A DNA stretch of 53,914 bases from Pantoea wallisii (GTDB lineage: Bacteria > Pseudomonadota > Gammaproteobacteria > Enterobacterales > Enterobacteriaceae), in contig NZ_MLFS01000031.1 in NCBI RefSeq assembly GCF_002095485.1, forward strand, positions 1 through 53,914, written 5' to 3'. Numbering within the stretch: the first letter of the stretch is position 1; each line of letters starts with the position of its first letter. A program made the position numbers and the translations under genes. The notes beneath the pieces are model-generated. The model searched no databases. It was not told the origin of the DNA and worked only from the letters and a program-made list of their open reading frames with translations. Below, in pieces: positions 9,686-17,331 of this stretch.

Positions 9686-10960
9686 ATGATGTTTTTATTA
9701 TTTATTTCGACATGCCTGCTCGCTTTCTATATAGATCTAAAGTTATGGAGAACATTTACTCCCACAATAATCACTTATTCAGGAGTTTTCTTAATCATAT
9801 TATCGCACTGGTTCCTTGGTCCAGTACTGGGGTTTATAAATATTGATGAATCTGTTTATCTTTATTTAGTTTCATTCATTGTTATAAGTATTATTTCTAG
9901 CGTAGTAAGTTATATTCTTTATCCACGTTTGCAATTCAAAGAAAATAGTAATAATGGTAAAGATACATTTTATAATGACAAAGAGAATAGAGTTGTAGTT
10001 TTATTTGGTTTTCTTATCGCTTGCGTATGCATTTTTTATGTTGCCAAGTCATGGTTAACATTAGGATCTTTAGTAAGTGAGGAGTTTGAAGGCCTGCTGA
10101 CTTATGGCATAGCAGGTCATTCATTTGCATTATTGGTTGCCACATTACCTTTCCTCTTTAAAGCGTTCAGGAAAAATAAAAATATTTTAGTTTTGCTCTT
10201 GGTATTGCTGGTATATTTTTTATTATTTATGAAGCAAGTTAAATATTGGGTCATGATACCTTTGGTTTGGATGATATGGTATTCGATACGTACAGGTTTT
10301 TTTAAAGTTAACATTTTCAAGACGATTTTTTTGTGCATTTTTGTGGCTTTAACTTTGTTTGTTTTGTTTTTTTTGGTTTATTTCATGAAGGTTGTACTGA
10401 GTTCTCAAGGTAGTGATGTTGATTATTCAAGATTGGTTTATGATATAACCATTCATTTTTTCGGTTATCTTTTTTCTGGAGTGTTAACATTTTCTTCTTA
10501 TATTGAACAGGGAATGTTTTCATCTCTAAAGATAAATGATGTTTGGGGATTGTTTTCAGGTCCCTTAAATGTAATCAATGTGCTCACGTCTAATGACTTA
10601 TTGTCTTTAAATATAACAAGGCCTTTTGTTACCTTAAATCCAGGAACGTCTACCGTAGGAAATGTTCCTACCTTATGGGGAACGATGTTAATTGCTGGCG
10701 GTTATATAGGGTTTGTCATTTATTTCTTTATTATGCTATTTATGTACTTTCTGCAATGGTGCTCCGACTATTCTAAGCTTGCATTAATAAATTATACGTT
10801 TTTATCTTCCTTCCTCTTTTTTAGCTGGTTCGATTACTATTATTACCTGTTGATGCCATTTGAAGTGGCCGTTTTTATATGTATGCTATATATTATTTTC
10901 GAGGTGAAATTTTTTAATGCCATAGTATTTAGGGCTCCGGAGGGTAAAAGTGTTATTTAG
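9686..10960 (+). CDS. wzy: O-antigen polymerase Wzy
   Basis: 424 residues, almost wholly hydrophobic with about ten to twelve membrane segments, the usual character of Wzy proteins, which share little sequence. It has the expected large periplasmic loop near residues 250-340 (region containing GPLNVINVLTSNDLLSLN and GTSTVGNVPTLWG). Wzy joins repeat units in the periplasm to the reducing end of the growing chain. Position after wzx and between glycosyltransferases supports the call; no other polytopic protein in the operon remains to be the polymerase. An AGGAAGG ribosome site precedes the ATG. Confidence 0.82.
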   Translation: MMFLLFISTCLLAFYIDLKLWRTFTPTIITYSGVFLIILSHWFLGPVLGFINIDESVYLYLVSFIVISIISSVVSYILYPRLQFKENSNNGKDTFYNDKENRVVVLFGFLIACVCIFYVAKSWLTLGSLVSEEFEGLLTYGIAGHSFALLVATLPFLFKAFRKNKNILVLLLVLLVYFLLFMKQVKYWVMIPLVWMIWYSIRTGFFKVNIFKTIFLCIFVALTLFVLFFLVYFMKVVLSSQGSDVDYSRLVYDITIHFFGYLFSGVLTFSSYIEQGMFSSLKINDVWGLFSGPLNVINVLTSNDLLSLNITRPFVTLNPGTSTVGNVPTLWGTMLIAGGYIGFVIYFFIMLFMYFLQWCSDYSKLALINYTFLSSFLFFSWFDYYYYLLMPFEVAVFICMLYIIFEVKFFNAIVFRAPEGKSVI

Positions 10961-11807
10961 AAAAAAGGTAGTTATGATTTTATCATCGATATTCCTCTCA
11001 TCCAAATACCTTTGCTTGGCATTTTTGTCTAATAAAAATATTATGCAATCTAATAGCGGGTTTGTTATATCACTAACAAGCTATGGCCGCCGAGTTAAAT
11101 ATGTTTGTTTAACTATCGAAAGCTTGCTTCATCAAAAAGATATAAAGCCTGAAAAAATTGTACTGTGGCTATATAAGCGCGATAAGCCATATGGAATCGC
11201 TCATTTCCTTCTTAAAAGACAAGTAAATAGAGGTTTGAAAATTGTATATTTAGATGATGATTATAAATCTTACAAAAAACTCTCTTATTTTCAAGATATT
11301 GAAGGTTCGCATGAATATGTTGTTACAGTTGATGATGATATCATTTATCCCATTAAATGGTTGAAGGGATTTTTTGATTGCACAAAAAAAAATCCGAATG
11401 CTATTTATTGTTATAGAGGTCGCATTATAAATTTTGATAGTAAAGATAATGTGACTTCATACAATTCATGGCGTTTAGCGAATAAAAAAAATCTAACTAA
11501 TAATTTTTTATTGCCAACTGGTGTGTCGGGTGTATGTTACCCAGTTCGAGCTCTGGATGAAAGAGTAAAAGATTTCAAATCTATTAGTTCGATATGCCCT
11601 TATGGAGATGATATTTGGTATAAAATGATTACCCTTACTAATAATTTTTATTCTGAGTTAGTTGATGCTGAGAGCATACATTTTACTCCTATAATCACAG
11701 GTTTTGGAAAAGGCCTTGAAAAAATCAATGTACAGTCGGATTTTAACACAAAGCAATTTGTTGAATCGATGGTGCATTTTAACGTAAACAAGCAAGATTT
11801 TATGTAA
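10950..11807 (+). CDS. Glycosyltransferase, last gene of the O-antigen operon
   Basis: 285 residues from a GTG at 10950 with a good CCGGAGG ribosome site, overlapping the wzy stop; an ATG at 10974 is an alternative. The sequence has FVISLTSYGRRVKYVCLTIESLL, KIVLWLYKRDKP and VTVDDDIIYP, the last being a DxD motif, so a GT-A type transferase is likely. It lacks the standard GT2 opening and resembles transferases often annotated only as hypothetical in O-antigen loci. GDDIWYKM near residue 216 may be the acceptor motif. It would add the last side-chain or backbone sugar. No terminator is obvious before gnd. Confidence 0.72.
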   Translation: MLFRKKVVMILSSIFLSSKYLCLAFLSNKNIMQSNSGFVISLTSYGRRVKYVCLTIESLLHQKDIKPEKIVLWLYKRDKPYGIAHFLLKRQVNRGLKIVYLDDDYKSYKKLSYFQDIEGSHEYVVTVDDDIIYPIKWLKGFFDCTKKNPNAIYCYRGRIINFDSKDNVTSYNSWRLANKKNLTNNFLLPTGVSGVCYPVRALDERVKDFKSISSICPYGDDIWYKMITLTNNFYSELVDAESIHFTPIITGFGKGLEKINVQSDFNTKQFVESMVHFNVNKQDFM

Positions 11808-11936
11808 TAATTCTTAATTGCTCGAACTGCTAAAATAGCTTGCGCAATTGTGGTGTATTATCTCTTAGGCTAGGTTATTATCACATGACCTCTTCATTTA
11901 GTTATCCAGAGTGAATATCTTCAAAAGGAGTATGTA

Positions 11937-13346
11937 ATGTCTAAACAGCAGATTGGTGTTGTAGGTATGGCGGTCATGGGCCGTAATTTGGCTCTGAATA
12001 TTGAGAGTCGCGGTTATACTGTTTCTATTTTCAACCGCTCACGTGAAAAGACTGATGAAGTTATTGCTGAGAACACGGGCAAGAAACTCGCCCCTTTTTA
12101 CACCGTTGAAGAGTTCGTTGAGTCACTGGAAAAGCCACGCCGTATTCTGCTAATGGTCCAGGCAGGTGAAGCGACAGACAAAACCATCGCATCCCTTACG
12201 CCCCACCTTGATAAAGGTGACATCCTCATCGATGGCGGAAACACATTCTACAAAGATACGATCCGCCGTAATAAAGAGCTCTCAGATCAAGGCTTCAACT
12301 TTATCGGCACCGGTGTATCAGGTGGTGAAGAGGGTGCACTGAAAGGTCCATCTATCATGCCTGGCGGCCAGAAAGAGGCGTATGAGCTGGTTGCGCCAAT
12401 TCTGGATAAAATTGCTGCACGTGCAGAAGATGGCGAAGCCTGTGTTGCCTACATTGGTCCAAACGGTGCTGGACACTATGTGAAGATGGTGCACAACGGT
12501 ATTGAGTACGGCGACATGCAGCTGATTGCGGAAGCGTATGCACTGCTTAAAGGCGCACTGGGTCTGAACAATGAAGAGCTGGCGGAAACCTTTACCGAGT
12601 GGAACAACGGCGAGCTGAGCAGCTACCTGATTGACATCACCAAAGATATCTTCACTAAGAAAGATGAAGAGGGTAACTATCTGGTAGATGTGATCCTGGA
12701 CGAAGCCGCCAACAAAGGTACCGGTAAGTGGACCAGCCAGAGCTCTTTGGATCTGGGTGAACCGCTGTCTCTGATTACTGAGTCTGTGTTTGCACGTTAT
12801 CTCTCTTCCCTGAAGTCACAGCGTGTTGCAGCATCTAAAGTATTGAGCGGCCCTCAAGCGCAGGCCTTCAGCGGTAATAAGGCTGAGTTCATTGAGAAAG
12901 TGCGTCGTGCACTGTATCTGGGCAAAATCGTCTCATACGCGCAAGGCTTCTCTCAGCTGCGCGCAGCATCAGAAGAGAATAACTGGGATCTGCACTACGG
13001 TGAGATCGCGAAGATCTTCCGCGCAGGCTGCATCATTCGTGCGCAGTTCCTGCAGAAGATCACGGATGCGTACGCAACAGACGCAAACATTGCTAACCTG
13101 CTGCTGGATCCCTACTTCAAGAACATTGCCGATGAATATCAGCAGGCACTGCGTGATGTGGTGTCTTACGCCATTCAGAACGGTATCCCAACACCTACTT
13201 TCTCTGCGGCTATCGCTTACTATGACAGCTACCGCTCAGAAGTCCTGCCTGCTAACCTGATTCAGGCGCAGCGTGACTACTTCGGTGCGCATACTTATAA
13301 GCGTATTGATAAAGATGGTGTATTCCACACTGAGTGGCTTGATTAA
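11937..13346 (+). CDS. gnd: 6-phosphogluconate dehydrogenase, decarboxylating
   Basis: 469 residues, close to the E. coli protein (468). It oxidises 6-phosphogluconate to ribulose-5-phosphate and CO2 with NADP in the pentose phosphate pathway. The N-terminal [15 protein letters not shown] is the dinucleotide-binding motif, with NRS following; [19 protein letters not shown] and [13 protein letters not shown] are the substrate and catalytic signatures. A strong AAAAGGAG ribosome site precedes the ATG. Base usage is back toward the chromosomal norm, contrasting with the O-antigen genes. gnd commonly marks the downstream end of enterobacterial O-antigen loci and is often dragged along in their exchange. 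Confidence 0.98.
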   Translation: MSKQQIGVVGMAVMGRNLALNIESRGYTVSIFNRSREKTDEVIAENTGKKLAPFYTVEEFVESLEKPRRILLMVQAGEATDKTIASLTPHLDKGDILIDGGNTFYKDTIRRNKELSDQGFNFIGTGVSGGEEGALKGPSIMPGGQKEAYELVAPILDKIAARAEDGEACVAYIGPNGAGHYVKMVHNGIEYGDMQLIAEAYALLKGALGLNNEELAETFTEWNNGELSSYLIDITKDIFTKKDEEGNYLVDVILDEAANKGTGKWTSQSSLDLGEPLSLITESVFARYLSSLKSQRVAASKVLSGPQAQAFSGNKAEFIEKVRRALYLGKIVSYAQGFSQLRAASEENNWDLHYGEIAKIFRAGCIIRAQFLQKITDAYATDANIANLLLDPYFKNIADEYQQALRDVVSYAIQNGIPTPTFSAAIAYYDSYRSEVLPANLIQAQRDYFGAHTYKRIDKDGVFHTEWLD

Positions 13347-13356
13347 CTTTTTAATT

Positions 13357-13377
13357 GGCCTCTGGTTAGCAGAGGCC
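13357..13377 (+). terminator. Hairpin after gnd
   Basis: GGCCTCTG (13357-13364) pairs perfectly with CAGAGGCC (13370-13377) around a five-base loop, ten bases after the gnd stop. It is followed by TAAATAGATTT, a weak U tract, so it may be only a partial terminator that lets some transcription reach wzz. Confidence 0.6.
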
Positions 13378-13441
13378 TAAATAGATTTCATCGTTTAAAT
13401 TTTACCATTACAAATTGTTAAAGCGTTTGGAGTGTATTGCT

Positions 13442-14404
13442 TTGGCTAAAATTATTTCATCCCACAATCAACCAAGTCCATCGCTAATAATTTCAATGTT
13501 ATGGCGCGGTAAAAATGTTATCATTTCCACTGTTTTTTTATTTTTAGTTATTGGAGGGGGGTATCTTATTTTTGCTAATGAACGATGGGTCTCTAAAGCT
13601 ACTATTACATATCCATCATCTGGGCAAATAGCTAACTATAATGCTATATTAAGCATTGTATATGCTGATGATTTTTCAGATAAACCTTCAATAAATGATT
13701 TGCAACATCAAGTGTTCAATAGATTTTCTTCTTCTCTTAATGCGTTATCATCTTCGCTAGCAGCTTTGGAAGAACCTTTGACATTGCGGGTCGATGCAAT
13801 TAATAAAGGGAGTGATGATTTTCTAAGTGTATCTTTCATAAGTTCATCTGCTAAAAAGTCGCAAGAAGAATTATTGAAATATTTAAATAAGGTTAATAAT
13901 GAAGTCATTAAAGAAATTGGCGATGATATCACCTATAATGTGGGCGTTAAAACCAATTCCTTAAAAAATACAGTGGCTTTAAACGAACAAATCGCTATCG
14001 ACAAAAAGAACTTGCGTTTAGATGTTATAAATCAAGCACTCAAAATCGCTAATGCTACTGGTCAAAATAAGTCGCCTTTAAATCAAGCTGAATATTTATC
14101 TGATGATACGCTTTATCTTTTGGGGAGTGATGCTTTACGATCAATGATCGCGAATGAGACGACTAAACCATTAGCTTATGATGATAGCTATTACAATGCT
14201 AAAAGAGCTCTATTAGGAGTTACTCATTTGAAAATAAATATGGATAACGTTAAAACATTTAGGTTCATAAGTAATCCTGATCTTCCTTTGAAAAGAATTA
14301 GCCCCCAGAAATCACTCGTTGTGATTTTGTCCATTATTCTAGGATTTATAGTTGGGTGCGTGATTGTCTTGTTAAAAGGCTTTTCAATAAAAAAACAATA
14401 TTAA
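13442..14404 (+). CDS. wzz: O-antigen chain length determinant Wzz
   Basis: About 320 residues. Two membrane segments flank a large periplasmic domain: the first after MLWRGKNV (VIISTVFLFLVIGGGYLIF), the second near the C-terminus (SLVVILSIILGFIVGCVIVLL) preceded by the proline-rich DLPLKRISPQKS, the classic Wzz layout. The WRGK and KATITYPSSGQIANYNA motifs align with E. coli WzzB. Wzz oligomers set the modal length of the chain made by Wzy. No ATG fits: I choose TTG 13442, nine bases after GGAG at 13429; TTG 13415 or ATG 13497 are alternatives. AT-rich like the O-antigen genes. E. coli has ugd between gnd and wzz; it is missing here. Confidence 0.87.
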   Translation: MAKIISSHNQPSPSLIISMLWRGKNVIISTVFLFLVIGGGYLIFANERWVSKATITYPSSGQIANYNAILSIVYADDFSDKPSINDLQHQVFNRFSSSLNALSSSLAALEEPLTLRVDAINKGSDDFLSVSFISSSAKKSQEELLKYLNKVNNEVIKEIGDDITYNVGVKTNSLKNTVALNEQIAIDKKNLRLDVINQALKIANATGQNKSPLNQAEYLSDDTLYLLGSDALRSMIANETTKPLAYDDSYYNAKRALLGVTHLKINMDNVKTFRFISNPDLPLKRISPQKSLVVILSIILGFIVGCVIVLLKGFSIKKQY

Positions 14405-14414
14405 AATAATGAAA

Positions 14415-14438
14415 GCTGCCACTAATTTACGTGGCAGC
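14415..14438 (-). terminator. Convergent terminator hairpin between wzz and the AspA-like gene
   Basis: GCTGCCAC (14415-14422) pairs perfectly with GTGGCAGC (14431-14438). On the minus strand the stem is followed by TTTCATTATTTT, so it should end the minus-strand transcript of the hydrolase. It may also slow plus-strand transcription leaving wzz, although that side has no U run directly after the stem. Confidence 0.7.
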
Positions 14439-14446
14439 CAAAAAGT

Positions 14447-15562
14447 TTACACCACCAACAACTCCCCGCGTCTCCCCGCATTTTCCCCCGCCAGCCTCAC
14501 CACCAGCATTCCCGCCGTCACAAACTTCGTCAGGTTCCTGGCATAGAGCACCCCACCAAACTCGGCGACCAGCGGCGTGACGTAGTCGTTAATCGGGTCA
14601 ACGATCTCCGCGACTACTTCGCCCGCCTTGATCCACTCACCCAACTTACGACGGTTCAGCAGCAGTCCGGAGTGCGGTGCATGGATGTATTCGCAGCCTG
14701 CAAGCTGCGTTGGCGGATGAATCAGGGCAGGGGAGTGGCCAATATCTCCGGCAATATACCCGCCTTCAATCAGCGCATTGATAATCGCATCCGCATCCTT
14801 CTCCGCCTGTTCAGGCGAAACATCGGACACACCGCGCAGCTCCAGCGTTACCGGCAGCAGGCCGCGCGGCATCGGAAACTCTTTGCCGTAACGTTCTGCC
14901 AGCGTCAGCCACGGCTCGCAGCAGGCTTCATCGAAAGGTTCACCACCGGAGATCTGCGCCAGCAGCTGTACGTGGCTGCCCAGCCAACGGGCCAGCGGTT
15001 CGATATCCGGCCAGGCGTGCGGCGTGGTGTAGAGGTGCGGCAGCGCATCCCAGTCGCAGTGCAGGTCAATCATCAGGTCCGCCTGGCTTGCCATACGCAT
15101 CAGCGTGAAGCGCTGCGCTTCCAGCTCGGTTTTGGCAATGCTGTCGCGATAGTAGCGATCGATGGCATCACGTATCAGGCGCTTGTTTTCATATTCACTC
15201 TGCGTCAGTGACCCGCTCAGCTCTGCGGCCAGCGTTTCACCCAGCGCCGGGAAGCGGCGGTTAAAATCCTGTCCAGAGAGAGTATGAAAACGCCCGAGGT
15301 GCGTACCGTGCCAGTGCTGGCCAAGCGCTAACGGATTCGCGACCGGTACCAGGATGATCTTGGATCTCAGCTGTCCGGCTGACTCCAGCGCCAGCAGCTT
15401 CTGCTTCAGATACCAGGCTACGGCCATGCCCGGCAGCTCATCGCCGTGCAGTGCCGCCTGGATATAGACGCGCTGCTGCGCATCGGTGCCGAAGTGAAAA
15501 CTGACAATTTCGCGTTGGGTGCCCAGCGTTGCGCTAAGCAGAGGATGATGTTGTTGTTGCAT
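14447..15562 (-). CDS. Succinylglutamate desuccinylase/aspartoacylase family protein
   Basis: 371 residues. The M14-like zinc carboxypeptidase fold of the AstE/AspA family is visible: H39-x2-E42 in ALHGDELPG, H168 in MIDLHCDWD as the third zinc ligand, NRRFP near residue 101 for substrate carboxylate, and E241 in VTLELRG as the likely catalytic glutamate. A C-terminal domain (HAPHSGLLLNRRKLGEWIKAGE in part) resembles the barrel-sandwich tail of this family. It should remove an acyl group from an N-acylated amino acid or similar amide. It is longer than AspA, so the substrate is open. The neighbour is an amino-acid binding protein on the same strand, 108 bases upstream. Confidence 0.85.
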   Translation of the reverse strand: MQQQHHPLLSATLGTQREIVSFHFGTDAQQRVYIQAALHGDELPGMAVAWYLKQKLLALESAGQLRSKIILVPVANPLALGQHWHGTHLGRFHTLSGQDFNRRFPALGETLAAELSGSLTQSEYENKRLIRDAIDRYYRDSIAKTELEAQRFTLMRMASQADLMIDLHCDWDALPHLYTTPHAWPDIEPLARWLGSHVQLLAQISGGEPFDEACCEPWLTLAERYGKEFPMPRGLLPVTLELRGVSDVSPEQAEKDADAIINALIEGGYIAGDIGHSPALIHPPTQLAGCEYIHAPHSGLLLNRRKLGEWIKAGEVVAEIVDPINDYVTPLVAEFGGVLYARNLTKFVTAGMLVVRLAGENAGRRGELLVV

Positions 15563-15670
15563 AACGCTGTCGATGTCCTGTAGCTACGGCACGCTCATCG
15601 TCGCGCCTGGAAATGATGAAGGAATTATAGTTGTCGTTGAATAAGGGCGACAATTTTGCCGCCCCCTGGC

Positions 15671-16468
15671 TTACTGCTGAATAGAGATATCGGTGGCGAA
15701 GTACTTTTTCTGTAACGTGTCGAAGGTGCCGTTCTTCTTAATCTCCGCGAAGGCGTTATCCAGCGCGGTTTTCAGCTCGGCATCGCCTTTACGCAGGCCG
15801 ATGGCGGTACCCGGACCGATAATCGGGTCCTGCACAATCGGGCCGGCCAGCTCAAAATCTTTCCCCTGCGGATGCTTCAGGAAACCGTTCGCAGCCTGCG
15901 CAGCATCGGTAAACACCACATCCAGACGGCCGGAGATCAGGTCGCTCTCAACCTGCGCCTGGTCGCCATACGGCACTACCTGCACACCGTGCGGCTGCCA
16001 CTTCGCCAGCGCATAACGCTCCTGCACGGTACCCTGTTCCACGCCAACGGTTTTGCCCTTCAGCGATTCAGCGGTCGGCAGCAGGCCAGAGCCTTTACGC
16101 GCAATCAGCTGAGTATGGGTGTCATACAGTGGCACGGTGAATTCGATCTGCTTCAGGCGCTCTTCGGTAATGCCCATATCCGACAGGATGGCGTCAAACT
16201 TACGCGCTTTCAGCGCCGGGATCATGCCGTCGAACTGGCTCTCCACCCAGACGCATTTGGCCTGCATCTGCGCGCACAGCGCGTTGCCCAGGTCGATATC
16301 AAAACCCACCAGCTTGCCCTGTGGCGTTTTGGATTCGAAAGGAGGATAGGTGGGATCAACGGCAAAACGCACCTGGTCAATTTTTGCCTGAACGCCAAAA
16401 GCGCAGCCTGCCAGCACGGCGAATGCCAGCGTCTGGCGCAGGCGGGCAGTGAAACGGGAACTTGCCAT
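15671..16468 (-). CDS. Periplasmic amino-acid binding protein (ArgT/HisJ type)
   Basis: 265 residues with a signal peptide: basic start (MASSRFTARLRQ), hydrophobic core (TLAFAVLAGCAFG) and likely cleavage after VQA at residue 28. The mature part shows the family-3 solute-binding pattern: FAVDPTYPPFESKTPQGKLVGFDIDLGNALC, then SQFDGMIPALKARKFDAILSDMGITEERLKQIEF in short conserved runs, and KGKTVGVEQGT. These resemble the lysine/arginine/ornithine and histidine binding proteins. No permease or ATPase gene lies beside it, so it would have to share a transporter encoded elsewhere. It may supply substrate or product of the adjacent hydrolase. Confidence 0.88.
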   Translation of the reverse strand: MASSRFTARLRQTLAFAVLAGCAFGVQAKIDQVRFAVDPTYPPFESKTPQGKLVGFDIDLGNALCAQMQAKCVWVESQFDGMIPALKARKFDAILSDMGITEERLKQIEFTVPLYDTHTQLIARKGSGLLPTAESLKGKTVGVEQGTVQERYALAKWQPHGVQVVPYGDQAQVESDLISGRLDVVFTDAAQAANGFLKHPQGKDFELAGPIVQDPIIGPGTAIGLRKGDAELKTALDNAFAEIKKNGTFDTLQKKYFATDISIQQ

Positions 16469-16532
16469 AATATCGGTCTTCTTTTCGTGATGTGGAGTGA
16501 CCGAGATTACCGCTCAGGGCTGCCCAAGGCAA

Positions 16533-17009
16533 TTAGAGGATTATTTTCATGACGTTACCATTATGCAGCCGCTGGTAATCGTGAATATTCAGCACCACGG
16601 ATCGCTCCAGCAGGCCGGCATTAAACGCAATTTCGTCATAGCGTTCAAACAGCAGCGGATCGATCACCAGCCGTAAATCTTCATGAAAGCTAAACGGGGG
16701 GATCGCGCCAAATACGCAGCCGGTCAGCGCGTCCACTTCCGCCGGCGAGGCCAGCGAGGCACGACGTCCACCCACGGCAGCCGCCACTTTACTCAGGTCC
16801 GCCTGTCGATCGGCCGGCAGCACTGCCAGTACATGTTGTTTTATACCGTTGCCTTTCACATGGCACACCAGCGCTTTCGCACCCTGGCCCACCTCGGTAC
16901 CGCGCAGTGCCGCCACCGCTTCACACTTCCCGGTCGCTTCATGCTCCAGCAGGCGATAACGCGCGCCGTGCTCGTCGAGCAGGGCGATAAGTTTTTCATG
17001 GGTGGTCAT
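16533..17009 (-). CDS. yeaK: YeaK-like mischarged aminoacyl-tRNA deacylase (YbaK/ProX superfamily)
   Basis: 158 residues from the ATG at 17009; a start at 17081 would read far into the hipB-like gene. The sequence follows E. coli YeaK closely: LIALLDEHGARYRLLEHEA, GKCEAVAALRGTEVGQGAKALV, and ASLASPAEVDALTGCVFGAIPPFSF. Members of this superfamily hydrolyse wrongly charged aminoacyl-tRNA in trans; the E. coli protein is reported to act on mischarged seryl-tRNA, which I recall and cannot verify here. The start overlaps the end of the HipB-like gene by 14 bases, so it may be translated from the hipAB message, an unusual pairing because HipA toxins can also affect aminoacyl-tRNA metabolism. Confidence 0.87.
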   Translation of the reverse strand: MTTHEKLIALLDEHGARYRLLEHEATGKCEAVAALRGTEVGQGAKALVCHVKGNGIKQHVLAVLPADRQADLSKVAAAVGGRRASLASPAEVDALTGCVFGAIPPFSFHEDLRLVIDPLLFERYDEIAFNAGLLERSVVLNIHDYQRLHNGNVMKIIL

Positions 17010-17331
17010 GGGATGCGTCCTGTTGAGCCAGCTGCGCAAGCAGCATTTGTCGCATGTGAGACTGTTGTGGCAACAAACCAATTTCCAGCCCCAGCGGCCT
17101 GAAAGCGCGATTCAGCATACTCAGAGTCACGCTCTCTTTATCCTGTTCGATATCTGATAGGGTACGTCGGCTGATGCCAGCCAGCGCTGCATAGCGATCC
17201 TGTGAAAACCCCAGCACCTGCTTGCGGAGTTGCATGAGTAACTGGCCGTGGCCGGCTTTTTCTTCAATCGACTGACGTAACAACGCCAGTAATAACGCTT
17301 CACGTTCAAACGGCGTCATGCTTTTCATCAT
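16996..17331 (-). CDS. HipB-like XRE-family antitoxin
   Basis: 111 residues from the ATG at 17331, whose ATGA overlaps the hipA stop; a GTG at 17340 is the alternative. A helix-turn-helix of the Cro/CI type is clear: LRKQVLGFSQDRYAALAGISRRTLSDIEQDKESVTLSMLNRAFRPLGLEIGLLP, read here as FSQDRYAALAGISRRTLSDI (scaffold plus recognition helix) followed by LNRAFRPLGLEIGL, typical of HipB. It should bind HipA and repress the operon, probably through the three palindromes upstream of hipA. The antitoxin is downstream of the toxin, the reverse of E. coli hipBA. Confidence 0.85.
   Translation of the reverse strand: MMKSMTPFEREALLLALLRQSIEEKAGHGQLLMQLRKQVLGFSQDRYAALAGISRRTLSDIEQDKESVTLSMLNRAFRPLGLEIGLLPQQSHMRQMLLAQLAQQDASHDHP

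Noticed and set aside
14672..15211. Long plus-strand ORF opposite the AspA-like gene, and similar antisense frames across the his operon
   Set aside because: They are mirror frames of GC-rich coding DNA, without ribosome sites or family motifs.
15630..15656. TTGTCG/CGACAA hairpin before the binding-protein stop as a terminator
   Set aside because: The T run is on the plus strand, where no gene ends; on the minus strand no U tract follows. Evidence is too weak.
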